This document shows, one piece after another, positions 32,701 through 44,029 of a stretch of DNA of 64,000 nt. This DNA comes from Paratrimastix pyriformis (Eukaryota > Preaxostyla > Paratrimastigidae), in NCBI GenBank assembly GCA_027972325.1, contig JAPMOS010000116.1:62001-126000 (forward strand), given 5' to 3'. Position 1 is the stretch's first letter. The number at the start of each line of letters is the position of its first letter. The notes under the pieces are model-generated. The model saw nothing but the letters and a program-made list of their open reading frames with translations, was not told the origin of the DNA and did not search any database. The translations under genes and the position numbers were made by a program.

Positions 32701-32812
32701 GCGTTCCTCGGGGACCTCCCGGCCGCCACCTTCTTTGTTCGAGGCCGAGATGGAGGCGCTTCTCGCATTGGCTGAGCAAGAAGTTGAATGCCAGTCGGAC
32801 ATGACTCCTTAG
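29701..32812 (+). CDS. Multi-exon hypothetical protein with a long Ala-Pro repeat
   Basis: Not recognised. The 5' part is uncertain: exon-like pieces at 29.7-30.2 kb (ATG at 29701, MSSSPASQAK; QKKLCYFFLIEDRSREQLC) lie in changing frames. From about 30.21 kb a clear frame (DLLVGDGLFWNIVVEFECAN, LARKLLRLASTNYSAFLEN) runs into about 29 Ala-Pro dipeptides. Introns with donors GTCCGG, GTTTGT and GTATTT then link RVSYHFLRYLQYAAVPN, ADLRRFAQELRTLVVDL with WFFRQTFISGGSLHHLRDFL, and ALARFFSTFTGIVDAAAHLL to a long Pro/Ser-rich exon. That exon ends with VRQFNLLRRVEFLFFLVHYW and an SDPGSG repeat. The last exons include TGAAAQRIADAVAMLRRKLP and a C-terminal acidic helix ending at 32812. The aromatic, helical segments suggest a globular protein. 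Because the 5' region is ambiguous, the start is only approximate. Confidence 0.5.
30398..30575. repeat. (CCTGCA)n hexanucleotide array encoding (Ala-Pro)n
   Basis: About 29 perfect copies of a 6-bp unit. The coding frame gives Ala-Pro; the other plus frames give Leu-His and Cys-Thr. Perfect identity points to recent expansion. Confidence 0.95.
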
Positions 32813-33419
32813 GACCTGTCATTCTCTTCCGTCCTCTCGTTGTCGAGGTCAGTTCTTTTAGCCGGCATCACTTCATTTTCTCCCTCATCAGCTCCCGGGA
32901 TGTGTGTGCTGGCCCGATCGTCTTCTCCGCTCGGGGGACCGTGCCGGGGGCCACATGCCAGACCCCTGCCGACGGTGCGGACTGGCCTTCGACGGGCTCT
33001 CTCCTCCGTCTCGACCCTCCTCCTGGTTCGCGATGCCCTCGCGCTCATGACCAGAGCGTGCCCCCGCACCGCACCGCCCAACTGGCATCCCAACATCGTG
33101 CGGCACGCCTGCCCAACAGGCACCCCTGTCCGGCCGGGACGAGCCACCGCATTCGAGTCGTTTGGCCCGGTCCTCCCCCGGAGTGTAACGCATGGCGCGA
33201 AGGCGCGAGGAAATTTTTTCTTGATGCCTGCGCCCTCGCAAATACACTGCTTGTCTCTCTCGGTAGTCGGCGATGAAGTGATGGTTGGACACGCAGGAAG
33301 CAGCGGGCTTGTGCGTGCTGCTGTTGCTGTTGGCTGGGGGATGGCGGGAGGGGTGGTCGGAGTCCCCAGTGGCGCGCCAAAATGGAAGACACCCGCTCGC
33401 GCCCGAGGCTGGCACTCCT

Positions 33420-33900
33420 GCGGCAGGTCAAGCAGGACTTTGGCCACAGCGAGGCCGACCTGGACGACATGTGCTGCGCGCAGGAATGTACCTCGACAGT
33501 GAGTTCCTCCGCACCTGGAAGTCCAGACATGCTGAAGTGAAACGTGGTGGGGCCTGCATCTGCTGCAGCGACGCGGGGCCCCTCGAGGACGCCCAGCACA
33601 TTATCCAGCAGTGCCCGGCGTACGAGGGCCTGCGGAAGAATGCTTGGGACCGCATCCATGCCGTCCTGGGGGCCCCCGACTGGGCCCGACTGGAGGCCCT
33701 GGGTGGCGACAGGTGGCAGATCATGATCGGGAGGCCGGCTGCGGGATGGGGCCGCCTGACCAAGGGGGCCGTCAACAGGATCGCGGGGGACTTCCTGGCC
33801 CAGGTCCACGCGTTTCGCCTCCAGCTGCTCCGAGAGAGGGGGGCCGAGCCGCCGCGGGTGGCCGGAGACGCGCGCCCCGGCGCCAGGCGACTTCATCACG
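33420..33900 (+). mobile_element. Decayed LINE 3' fragment (C-terminal zinc knuckle)
   Basis: One frame reads SEFLRTWKSRHAEVKRGG, then CICCSDAGPLEDAQHIIQQC followed by PAYEGLRKN. The Cys-Cys-His-Cys spacing followed by Pro-x-Tyr and Arg is the C-terminal zinc knuckle seen after the reverse transcriptase/RNase H of many non-LTR retrotransposons. A helical tail follows (GRLTKGAVNRIAGDFLAQVHAFRLQLL). No reverse transcriptase is left. Sequence between 32.9 and 33.4 kb may be more of the same element but cannot be assigned. Confidence 0.6.
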
Positions 33901-33916
33901 GCGGGACAATTTTCCT

Positions 33917-34303
33917 GCCGAGGTCGGCAGCCGAGGTCGGCCGAGGTCGGCCGAGGTCGGCGCCGAGGTCGGCCGAGGTCGGCGAGGGTCGGCCAAGGTC
34001 AGCCTGAGGTCGGCCTGAGGTCGGGTGAGGTCGGCCAGGGTCGGCGAGAAATCTGACCTCGGCCGACCCCGGCAGCCGACCTCGGCCAACCCCGGCCGAC
34101 CTCAGGCCGACCTCGGCTGCCGACCTCGGCCAACCCCGGCCAACCCTGACCGACCCTGGCCGACGGCTCTGCCGGGGTCGGAGGTTGCCGAACTCGGCAG
34201 TTGAGGTCGGCCCAGGGTCGGCCGGAGGTCGGCCAAGGTCGGCAGCCGAGCTCAGCCAGGGTCGGCAGCTGAGGTCGGCCCAGGGTCAGCCTCGGCAGCT
34301 GTG
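33917..34303. repeat. Short-unit satellite (CCGAGGTCGG) with internally inverted halves
   Basis: Tandem degenerate copies of a unit around GCCGAGGTCGG. From about 33917 to 34050 the unit reads AGGTCGG, from about 34060 to 34160 it reads CCGACCTCGG, then it returns to AGGTCGG to 34300. The array can therefore fold on itself. It follows the LINE fragment directly. Confidence 0.85.
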
Positions 34304-35687
34304 GCCGAAGAGGTCAGGTCACGGGCATCCAAGAATGTTCATTGGTTTTCGAAGCTTCAGAAGAATGTACTGTCAGCTTCCTCTCTGAGAGAAAGACAAG
34401 GAGCCAGCGAAAGCAGCATCAAAAAAGGCAAAAATTTGCTTTCTCTTCCTTCTCAGGTCCTGCTTCACGAGACTTCGGGATCTTACGTCGACCTGCAACT
34501 GGGTTGCCGGTGCTTCGACTACCACGCTCCCCCAATCTCAGGGGGCGGACTTCTCGTGGATGGGGCGGACTTGACGAGAGGGAAGAGCCTTTACCGTTGT
34601 CGTGGAGGTTTACCAACGCCCGAAGGGTTGGGTACAACGCCCTTTTCCCCAAGCCACAGGGGTTCTCAATATCACAACCGAAGTCGTGAATCTGCCGACA
34701 CTGGCGCAAGCCCCCGGCCCACTTGGTTGAACGGTGGGTTCGCATAGACTGCCTGCTTGTTCCAATCCTGGACAAAGGCATCCTGGCCCTCGGCACAAGG
34801 GTCTGGCCGCAGGCTCCAAAACCTCCCCACCTGAGCGTTGCTCATCGTAGCGAAGGCGTCGAGCTCGGGGCGATAACGGAGTTCCCGACAGGCCCAGGCA
34901 AAGAGCCTGGGATTGAGTTTCCAGTCGGACGAATCTGTCATCCGCGACAGCCAGTCCGCCCGGACATTGGTCACCCCGGCAATATGCTCGGGGACGACCG
35001 TCACTCCCATTTCCTGGCAGAGCTCCCAAAGCTCCAAGAGCAGGGACAGCAGGTGAGGACTCGAGGTTCTCCACGCTCGGACCGCCGAGGTAGCTACCAT
35101 CGAGTCCGATTGCCAGCGCAGACACGTGCCGGCCGTCAAGAATGGACGGAACGCACGGAGACCGAACAGCAGGGCACTGAGTTCCTGCCAGTTTATATGT
35201 CTCGCTGTCTCCCCCTCCGATTCCCGCCAGTTCCCCCTGGCCTCCAGGGGTACGGCACCATTCTCCAGCGTGGCTCCCCACGCCATAGAGCTGGCGTCGG
35301 TCTGCAGCACCCGCGTCGGGTTCGGCGGAGCTGTGGACGCACCGTTGAGGGGAATCGCCGTGGACCACCACAGCAGCTCTCTCCGAGCCTCGTCGGTCAG
35401 TGTCGATGTCCCGTGCCACCCCGACTTGCTCACTCCTCTCACCTTGCACTTCTCCAGGTGGAAGAGATGCAAGCAGGCCGGCACCACCGCCGGCCTGGTC
35501 GAGACCAATGACCCCAGCACCTGCGCCAAGCGACGGGTCTGGACCACTTTCTTCCCTTCCAGGCTCTTCAGCATAGCCAACAAGGCCTGGACCCTCTCGG
35601 GCGGAAGGGTAATCCTCAACCTCCTGGAGGCCCCGGGGTTCTAGCCGATCAGCACATTCAAATTGCGTGCTTGTTCTTCCCTCGTGC

Positions 35688-36798
35688 ATGCATATTGCCG
35701 AGGAGAATCACCTTAGTGACTTTCAAGCTCATTTTCTAAAAGAGCACGCACAATGTGGCAAGCGCGAAGTGTTTATTGAATTTTTCAATCGCGCTGAGGA
35801 AGATGATCTGGTCTTCCACGACCTTGACCACATTTCTACTTTCAAGAATTCGATGCTGGATGAATTTTGCAAACTCTTTGGGCATTTGGGTTTCTCTTCT
35901 GGAGCGCTTCCTTCGAGTACCTTGTTGAAGGGCATCATTGAATCGCTGCAGAAGGGTTGTTCTCCAGCTGTGTCTCGGGATCGCATTGCCGTCTGGATCC
36001 AGAAACTATTGTCCTCGTTTATGTGGCAGTGCTATCTCAAGTATCGAGACGACGCTCCACCATCTCATTCTCGCCACTCTTCGGCATCCTCAACTGACGA
36101 CTCGTCTGACCCTCCAACTTCGCCAGAACGTTTTCCTACGCGTACCCATCAACGTGGTGGGGGACCGGGACGTGTCCATTCCCGGTCTCACTCATCATCT
36201 GATTCATCGGCGACGAGGCGCAACAAGACTCCCCGCTCCCGCGTCCGTTCACGCTCACCGAAGCACGCGGATGCAAGGGGTTCGCCTCGCCCCTCGCCCA
36301 AGAAGGCTGCGCGTACGGAGGCGACCTCCACACCTGCCCGGGAGGTGACGCCGCCCCGCCTCCGCCCCCTGCCGCCTCGGTGCCGGCCCCTGGTCCGGTC
36401 CAGACTGAGCAGGGGAAGCCGCTCCTGCAGTCCGCCTTGGGTCTCGCCCAGGCGGGATGGAAGGCGATCAAGGGGCCGTTTGCGCGGGCAGCCCCGCTCC
36501 GACCAAGCCGGCTGCGGCCAAGTCGAGTGTTCTGGCGCCCCCTCCACCACCTCCTCCCACTTCTCGCCCTTCTGACCCTCCTTCACGTCCATCTGCTCCT
36601 CCTCTTCCCTCTGCCTCCCCAATCTCGTGTGCCGATCTTGGCGTCCGTGTGGTGCGTGCCGGGCGTCCTCCTTTTCCAACCCCGGATGGACCGGCGGTGA
36701 GAGACTTCTCGTGGTTGCGCGCGAGCACTGTCTATGTGTGCTACACCCACGCACGATGGTATGTCGGGAGTAAACCTCCCCCGTTCAGGCCTTTTTAA
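35688..36798 (+). CDS. Element D protein: helical N-domain, SR/Pro-rich middle, DF-W...RWY C-terminus
   Basis: Unknown function, with paralogues in E and G. The N-terminal ~120 residues are helical and acidic (HFLKEHAQ, MLDEFCKLFGHLGF, STLLKGIIESL) and align by eye with FIEKHASILDEE / EFGKLFGYL in E and FIVEHAEILD / LELIKLFSSL in G. The middle is rich in Ser, Arg and Pro (SRHSSASSTDDSSD, RSRSPKHADARG). The frame of the C-terminal part differs from that of the N-terminal part after about 36.4 kb, so there is either an intron or decay. The end reads DFSWLRAS...YTHARWYVG, matching DFGWWIRQ...TSTRWYMG in E. The start is the first ATG of the frame. Confidence 0.6.
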
Positions 36799-36949
36799 AA
36801 TGTCTTTTCGTTCTTTTGTTTCATGGATGCGGGGGGTTCTGCGTGTTCTCTCTCTCCTGTCCGCTCCTTCCATTCCATGCGTCTGCTGCCGGTCTTCAGT
36901 GGACGAGTGCGTCGTCCATGTTGGTTGGTGGTTTATCGCATGTTACCCC

Positions 36950-36963
36950 CCCACTTCGGTGGG
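36950..36963 (+). promoter_or_regulatory. 3' UUCG hairpin of element D
   Basis: CCCAC-TTCG-GTGGG stem-loop, preceded by CATGTTACC and followed by a CA-rich tract at 37040-37059. Confidence 0.75.
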
Positions 36964-39597
36964 ATGCACCCCCCGTTATGAGCTGATCAATACAGGGGGT
37001 GTTGGGCGGGGGACCCCTTTTGGGGTTTCTCCAAGTATCCAACACACACAACACACACACCTCCTGGAGTCCAGCTGGAACCCCAGGAAGATGATCTGCT
37101 TCACCCCGGTGAAGACGGACTTGCTCTGGCTGATTGCAAAGCCCAGGCCGCAGAGTAATCTGAGAGTCCTCAATACATCCTGCTGTGACCCCTCCAGAGT
37201 CCGGGAGAGAATGAGGAGATCGTCGAGATACACAACGATCCTCACCCCCTCCCTCCGGAGTTGCTCCACAACCGGCCTCATCAATTTGGTGAACGTAAAC
37301 GGGGCCCGGGCCGCCCCGAAGGGCATGGCCGTCGCCACAAACGTTTGCCGGCCCCAGGCGAATGCAAGCCTGGGTTGGGAGGTCGGGGCCACAGGTATGT
37401 GCCAGTAAGCCTTTCTGAGGTCCAACTTCGTTAAGAAGTCTTCCTCCCTCAGAAGGCACATGGCATCCTGTAACCCCTCCATCTTGAAATGGAGGGGGGC
37501 CACATATTGATTGCTGGGACGGCAATCGAGAATCGGACGTAAAGTCCCATCCCCCTTCGGAACCGTAAACAAGGTCTGGATCAGGAGACCCTCCGGTAAC
37601 GGGCTCCCCACCTCCCTTGCTGCCCCCAGCTCCAGCATTTCTGCCACCTCCTGAGAGATGGCCATCGAGGCAGCCTGTGACAGCTGCTTCGCCGGACGAG
37701 GTCTGAACGCTTTCTTCGGACAAACCTCGAAGTCCACCTGAAAACCCTCTTCCAGGATTTTCAAGGCAAAGGCCCGACTCGGGGATTCCAATTTCCGCCA
37801 TTGCTCCAGTCTTGAGGACAGTTTCTTTGGAAAGTCCCTCAATTCCGAGGTCTGGGCGCAAATGGCTAGACACTCTTCGAAAAAAGCAATTCTCTGACTG
37901 CTTCTTTTCTTTGATGATCACAGGGCATCCCCGTGAAGGGGCGAGGCCCGCTTCCGGGAGCGTCGACCCCCGCTCCGCTAAGGCCAGCGCCCCCTCCTGA
38001 CCCTCCCTCTCAACCCCCCCGAAGGGACGAAGATAAGGAGCAGCTTCCTGTTTGGCTTCAACTCGCGCACGCTTAGTGTTGGCCACAGGGGCGGCGGCAG
38101 GGGCGGCGCCAGCAGCAGTAGCGGCGGCCATCGGGCGTCCTCGACGTTGAGCGAAATGACGCCGCGGGGCATTCGGCCGCCCACGGAACCTGGGGGCCGC
38201 AGGCCGAGGCTGGACCTTGGGGAAGCTTCGAAGCTTCCGCGAGCGTGGGGCCTGCTGAGCCACCTTCAACCCGCTCCGCGCGGTTCTCCAGCGCAGACAG
38301 GTCCTCGGCCAAGAACATCGCGTCCTCAGGGGGCGCGCCCTTAGCGAGGAGGAGCCCCGGGTGGACATGCTGAACCAATCGATCACGGCGGGTCCTCTCA
38401 ACCCGGGAGAGGGCCACTTCAAGGACCTGGGACAAGCGCCCCAAGTGACCCTGAATCACGTCTGGATCCGGGTCAGCAGTGCCCGAGACCTCCATCAAAG
38501 CTGGAACCAGCATGCGGCGCATCAACATAAGATCGGCCCACTGGGCTTCGAGGAGGGAAGCAACCTCCGGCGCGCCCAGCGGGGTCTTCCGGAGGGCAGG
38601 TAAATCCAGCCCGAGCTTCTCAGGCTCAGCCAGTGGGTGCCGATAATCGAAGCCCAAGGCAGGATACTTCTTCAAAAGAGCTTGAAGGATACTCTTGGCC
38701 AAGGGAGCTCTTGTCAGAGCCTCCTGCCTCTTCCCACCCAGAGCCGAACGCTCTCGGGTACTTCGCCCTGCGCCGCCGGGGCAAAGAGATCTGCGGGAAG
38801 GTCATCCTCAGACGACACGGATTTCTCCGCGTCTTCCTCGGATTCTCCCGGCTCTCCACAGTCAGGTACCCCGCTCGCAGAAGGAGCCGAGGCTATCGGA
38901 CCGGGTACAGTGAGTGCGTGTGCATGTGATTGACACAGACCTCGTTGAAAAGGCGGCATTGCCGCCGCTATGATAGCGAGGGCCTCCTTCGACGGCACCG
39001 AAAAGGGGCCGTACTTGAACCAGAAGAAGCCAAACTGGCACTTGGGGCGCACCCGGCCCAGAAGAGGCCACGGCACCAGAAGAAGCCGAAGCACCAAGAG
39101 AGGCGGGCGCCGAAGCAGCAGGAGCAGCAGCCCTGACTCCTCTCCAGAAACTGAAGAACCAACCATCCCCGCAGCCTCGCCAGTCACAGGCGCTTGCCCT
39201 TGAGGCGCAGGTCCTGCGGGGGCCAATGAACCAGCCGACTCGTCCAGCTCCATGGGTTCCGCAGCTGACGCACCAGGTGCACAAGGCTTCTTGAGGGCAG
39301 CCTTCTTGTGCGTGCGCTGCTTCTTTTCTGCCCCTTTCTCGAGGGCAGCCAGGAGGTGGTCGTCGGCGGCCGAAGACACAGACAGTGGTGTAGACATGAA
39401 AGTGTGCGAAAACCGCAAAGAAAGCGGGAGTAGCGAGCCCTATGCCGGGGGGATATTATCAAAATTTTAATTATCTTTAAAGATGCGGTTTTGGTGTAAA
39501 CACGAGAGCAAACTCCATCATGTCCTTCCTGGGTGAGGAAGGAGAAAAAGGGGCGGAGCGAAAGGGGGGGCTGGAGGTCCGACATAGGAAGGACCTA

Positions 39598-42500
39598 CCT
39601 TCCAAGTCCCCCCAAGCGTACATTATCACTTGCATCCATGATATCCGAGCCAGTCTCCCTTTCCAAACCTCCCTGTCCCAAGAGCACTGCCGAAACTCAA
39701 AGGAGTCTACAAGGCAAACGGCAACAAGGAAAACATTCGCACAGACCGTAAGCAAAAGGGAAGCCAGCCCGATCCACCTGAGCCAGAGTAGTATGCCCCT
39801 ATGTCGCCAGCCTGTGCCGCATTCCCATCCCCGGCATGGTCCTCCATCCCACCATCAAGGTTTTCCCCAAAGTCGGGGTTCTCCTCTGCTCCTTCCCTCA
39901 TGAGGTTATCCCCTCCGGCGGGGTTTTCCTCCTTCTTGAGGTTGTCCCCCTTGGGGTTTTCCTCCTCCGTGTCCGTCCCCCACCCAGCCGATGTCGCCCA
40001 GCGATGCCCCTTGAGGTTGTCCCCGACGGCGGGGTTTTCCTCCTTCTTGAGGTTGTCCCCGACGGCGGGGTTTTCCTCCTTCTTGAGGTTGTCCCCATCG
40101 GGGTTTTCCTCGTACCACTCGGTGAGGTTTGCCTGCCACATTTTAGCCAGGTTGTCCTCGGCCCTCTCTCTGGCCACCCCAGGGGTAACGATCCCTAGGG
40201 CATCCCGCCGGCGTAGCACAGCGGCCCCCTCCTCTCCAGCACCCGCAGGAACCGCTGCGGGTGTTAAGGGGGTCCTGGTTTGACCGTTGACCCCTTGACC
40301 GGCCCTAGCGTCACCACCAGTCCTACCGAGATCATCGATCTCAGAAAATGAGTAAACTGTAATAAATGAAAACTTACACAGACCTTCAGACGTCGTCCAA
40401 AGTTGCCCATTCATTCGGAGCTTTTGTGCGGATGCAGGCATTGGAGCTCCCATCTGCTCAGTCCAGTATTGGAATTGGATGACTGAAAAAAAAGGTACAC
40501 ACAGACCAACCCCATTCCAGGAAAGCTCAAAACAATAACCAGGCTGCCCTTGACCAGCCTCAACGAAATCAGCGGCCACATTCCTAAAAGTTTCTGAAGA
40601 TGACAAAAAAGAATACCGGAAAGACAGACTCACTCCCAAAGAACGTGCCGCCTCAGCAACATCCCAGAGAAGGATCTTCCATCTGACCAGACGGTCAGAC
40701 AGGCATCTCAGGGGGCCAGATATCTGAAATTCTAAGGATGAGCCGCTGCCAGACGTCCCAACAACCAACAAACCGGTAGTTATTTCCGACATCAGACAGG
40801 GCCCACCTCCGAGGCAAAGCACTCTGTCCAGCCGGGAGACTATGATCAAAGCATGATTAGAAACTCTCCATCCATCTTCCTCCATCCACAGACCAACGAG
40901 ACATCGGCTAGACATACCACACCAACCTGAGGGCAGCCGCCACCCAATGCAGCCACCACACCAAGCCGGCACACCATCCAACCACAGTTGGAAAGTAGGG
41001 GCGCTCAGCCCACCAGAAAACGCGGGAGAAAACAGCCATCCCAACCCCCGCCAACCCTCCTGATCCCATCTCTCTCCCGTCCACCACCAGCCCCTTCGCT
41101 CCTTCCAGAGGTCTTCCCCATCTCCGTACCAGCATCCAGTTCTCATTACCAGTCTTTATCCAACCCAGACAACCACGCTTCTCGCCCCTCTCTTTTGGAT
41201 CAACTACATTTACCCCTTTATTAACTCCCCACCCAATTCCCGTTCCCCTCCTTCTTGTCTGTGATATCTCCACCCACTCCAATTTTACCTTCCACCTCTC
41301 TCCACCAATTCCACCATCTGTTCCACCCCTCAGTTGCATAATGATTCCCCTCCCCATTCCAACCAAGCCCCCACCCCCTTCTTTCCCTTTTTCCATATCC
41401 CCTCGCCCCCTTTCCCCTCGTTTTTCGGGATTCAATACATCGTGCCACCAAACAATACTCGCAATTACACGATCCACCTCTCCAATTGCGCCCACCCCTT
41501 CCATTATTCTCCACCCAGTCCCCTTTCTGCACCCTTCACCAGCTCCCTTCCACTCGTTTTCAGACAGTACCAACACAGAAGGACAGGGAGAAATAGGGGC
41601 CGATGATCACAGCAGCTGCCCACCCCCACGCGCCCGTCCACAACCCGCCCAGCTACTTCACTCACAGCCCGCCCGTATCCGCAACAACAACAGCCCCCAC
41701 TTCCTGCCCCCTCCGCGCCATAGCCCGGGCCCTGGGGACCTCGTCGGTCGGGATGCGGAGGACGAAGCCCCCGTCCCACCGCCCCGAATCCAAATCGCGA
41801 TCCTTCAGTTTGATTTGGTCCGGGGCGGTGAGACCGCTCGTCGCAAACCACCGCATCACGTCGGCCACCGATCTGCAACCGGCCGGCCTCAGCACGATGA
41901 CGGTCTTGCCAGGCACATTCTCGAACTGCTCCGACCGCTCCCCGGCAAAAATCGGCCGGCGACCCGCCACGACCGATGGCCACACTGGCGGGCCCCTCAC
42001 CACACACAGCACCCGGAACACCTTCATCATAGGGTCTTGCACCTACCAAGAGATGATCATTCCCAACCCCCACCTGACAGACCTTGCCATGAACTTGTTT
42101 CCCAGTCACAAAACAGCCAGGATTGGCATCCCTAATCGCTTTCAGGAGCAACTCCAGGGAGAAGTCCCCAACAATCGTAGTGGCTGAGCGCGACTCAGGT
42201 AATTCCTCCATTCGGTGGTCCAGGATGTCCAATCCCTTCACCCCACAGAACGTGTCCAATAGTTCCAAATCATCTTCATATATGAGCACCTCAAAGGAGG
42301 GGTAGGAACCCTCCACCAGCGGCTCAGCGAATCCATCCCTCTCCATTGCCAATGTCAAGTTCCGATAGTTGGGCGAGGACGAGTCCAGAGGCTTCTTGAA
42401 ACGAACCGGAACACGGACTCTCTGCGACAAAAGAGACATCATCCAACAAACTACCAGTAAGACCACGATCACATTGATAGGGCCGGGACCCGATGCAGGT

Positions 42501-42757
42501 CCCCCCCTCACCCCACCACAAAAGCGAAATATACCGACCTTACCCTCACGTCTCTTTTTGCTCGCAGCCTCCGATTGCGCAACAGCTGCTTCTGCATCCC
42601 GTTTCTTCTCCTCGATCTTCCCGGCTTCTTCCATTTGCTCCATCGTCATCCCAGATTGTTCTTCAGTCTTGTTCATTGGAAAATAGCAAAAGGCAGCGAG
42701 AGAATCGACGCAAAAATCGGGGCAAAGGAATTCAAAACTCAAAGGTCTATGCGACCG
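39598..42757 (-). mobile_element. Element H1 (minus-strand copy of H)
   Basis: A near-identical inverted copy of H2. It begins at CCCCGGTCGCATAG (42757 reading down) and stays alignable to about 39598, after which it diverges from H2. The coding order is: MNKTEEQSGMTMEQMEEAG coiled coil (ATG 42676), a hydrophobic stretch (INVIVVLLVVCWMMSLL), a soluble domain (DDLELLDTFCGVKGLDILDH, GCFVTGKQVHGKVCQVGVG), a region in another frame (VPGKTVIVLRPAGCRSVADV), then a Trp-rich part and a tandem repeat of KKEENPAVGDNL units (40.15-39.85 kb). Relative to H2 it has about 700 bp more in the middle (about 41.23-40.47 kb). Protein family not recognised. Confidence 0.65.
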
Positions 42758-43199
42758 GGGAAGGTGAGTCCGGACTATCTGCAATTGGCGAGGCGGATTC
42801 GGGAGGAGGAGTCGGCGGAGGAGGGGCGGAAGAGGCGGAGAGTGGAGAAGGAAAAGGAGGAAGGCAATGCAGATAAGGGGAATGAAGGAAGGAGTGAGGG
42901 GAGTCGGGGGGTTGGGGCGGTCGGGGGGGAAGCGAAACCAAGAGTCAAGAGGCAAGCAAAGTTGCAGTGCGTCGGGGGAAGGTGGCAGAGGAAACATGGG
43001 AGGGAGGATGGGGTGGGAAAGGGGGAGAGTAAGAAGGGAAGGAGCGAGAAAGAAGATGGGGAGGAGGGGGGTCGGATGCAGATTGAGGCGAGCGAGAAGA
43101 AGAGGGCGGAAGGGCAGGTGGAGGGAGGGGAACAAGATGGGAGGGCGAGGGCTGGTGAGTGGTGGGTGGAATGGAGTGAGAGCCAGAGGCGGAATGGAG

Positions 43200-44029
43200 G
43201 TTGTTTTATACGGATGGAGTGCGACAAGCCGGAAGGAAAGACGGGCGGCGTTCGCGGTGATTGAGAGATTAAAAATGGGGCGCTGGCGGTGAGAGCGGGA
43301 GGAGGTGTTCGGGTCGGGGCAGACTAACAATGAAGCGGAGTTGGAGGCTATTCTGGAGGCTATTCGGATTGGACAGGATGCGAATGTGGAAGTGAGAACG
43401 GACAGTAAAGTGGCAAAGGGGTGGGTTGAGGGGCTGATAAAGGGTTGGTGGAAACCAACGGATCTGATAGAATCGAAGGCGGAGGGACTGCTGCGGAGGG
43501 GCAGCGGATTGTGAAGGAGCATCGTGGAGAGATACGACTGGTCTGGGTTAAGGGACATCAGGAAACTAGTGCGTCGCTGGATGCGGAGGGGAACAGATTG
43601 GCAGACAAGATTGCGGGACGGAGCATAAAGATGGAGCCGAGCGTGGCGCCCGAAGAGAAAGGATGGGGATTCAAGCTGGTGCGGAGAAGTGACGGGAAGG
43701 AGGTGGAGACAGACTTCAGAGAGGTGATGAAGGAATGGGGGAGGAAAAGTCGCATGTGGAGGGCGGCTCGTAAAAAGAAAAACGAGATTGTGTTAATTAA
43801 CGCAGAGAGTCGCAACGGAGGGATCAACGTGCAAACGATGAGGTGTGAGATGTCAGGGAAGCTGGCGATGATGGCAATCCTGCAGCGGTATATCACGGCC
43901 AACATCCGGTTCTATATCAACGGGGAGGGGGATGGGAAGTGTTGGTGTGGGGTGAGGGACCACATGAACCACTTGGTGTTTGAGTGCCCAGGGATGGCGG
44001 GATGTGTGGGGGAGAGGAGAAGTGGGTAG
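43200..44029 (+). CDS. RNase H and CCHC knuckle of LINE F
   Basis: The RNase H starts around VVLYGWSATS (a changed YTDGS strand) and AAFAVIERLK in one frame. It continues in another as NNEAELEAILEAIRIG and VRTDSKVAKGW, and after a further frame change as LVWVKGHQE and DAEGNRLADKIAG. These supply the E, D, H and D positions of the fold, while the first Asp appears lost. After about 100 residues comes KCWCGVRDHMNHLVFECPGM, the Cys-Cys-His-Cys knuckle common after LINE RNase H. At least two frame changes split the domain, so it is decayed in its 5' half. The frame ends at 44029. Confidence 0.65.

Larger units (their letters stand above)
35630..37059 (+). mobile_element. ORF-only non-LTR-like element D
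   Basis: 1.43 kb flanked by a 10-bp target-site duplication (CCTCCTGGAG at 35620-35629 and 37060-37069). It starts GCCCCGGGG and ends in a CA-rich tract (37040-37059) preceded by a UUCG hairpin (36950-36963). It carries one protein family and no reverse transcriptase. The same layout is found in E and G. Confidence 0.82.
34600..39400 (-). mobile_element. DIRS-type retroelement C, truncated, interrupted by insert D
   Basis: A DIRS-order element reading right to left. The first ORF region (39395 down to about 38.0 kb) is Ala/Pro-rich with a helical part and an RG-rich tail. It is followed by a reverse transcriptase (about 37.9-37.07 kb; LDCRPSNQYV, KLDLRKAYWHIPV, VVYLDDLLI, FLGFQLDSR), an RNase H (about 35.6-34.9 kb; LQTDASSMAWGA, INWQELSALLFGLRA, VTNVRADWLSR) and the Dam-like methyltransferase-like segment of the DIRS group (LDAFATMSNAQ, YANPPFN) ending about 34.67 kb. 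No tyrosine recombinase and no terminal repeats were recognised, so the 3' part is missing and the left border is approximate. The element is broken. Insert D lies between reverse transcriptase and RNase H. It is older than D; age is otherwise unknown. Confidence 0.75.

Noticed and set aside
32888-33415. Independent gene between the hypothetical gene and the LINE fragment
   Set aside because: Several overlapping ORFs on both strands, none with a recognisable motif; more likely decayed LINE sequence.
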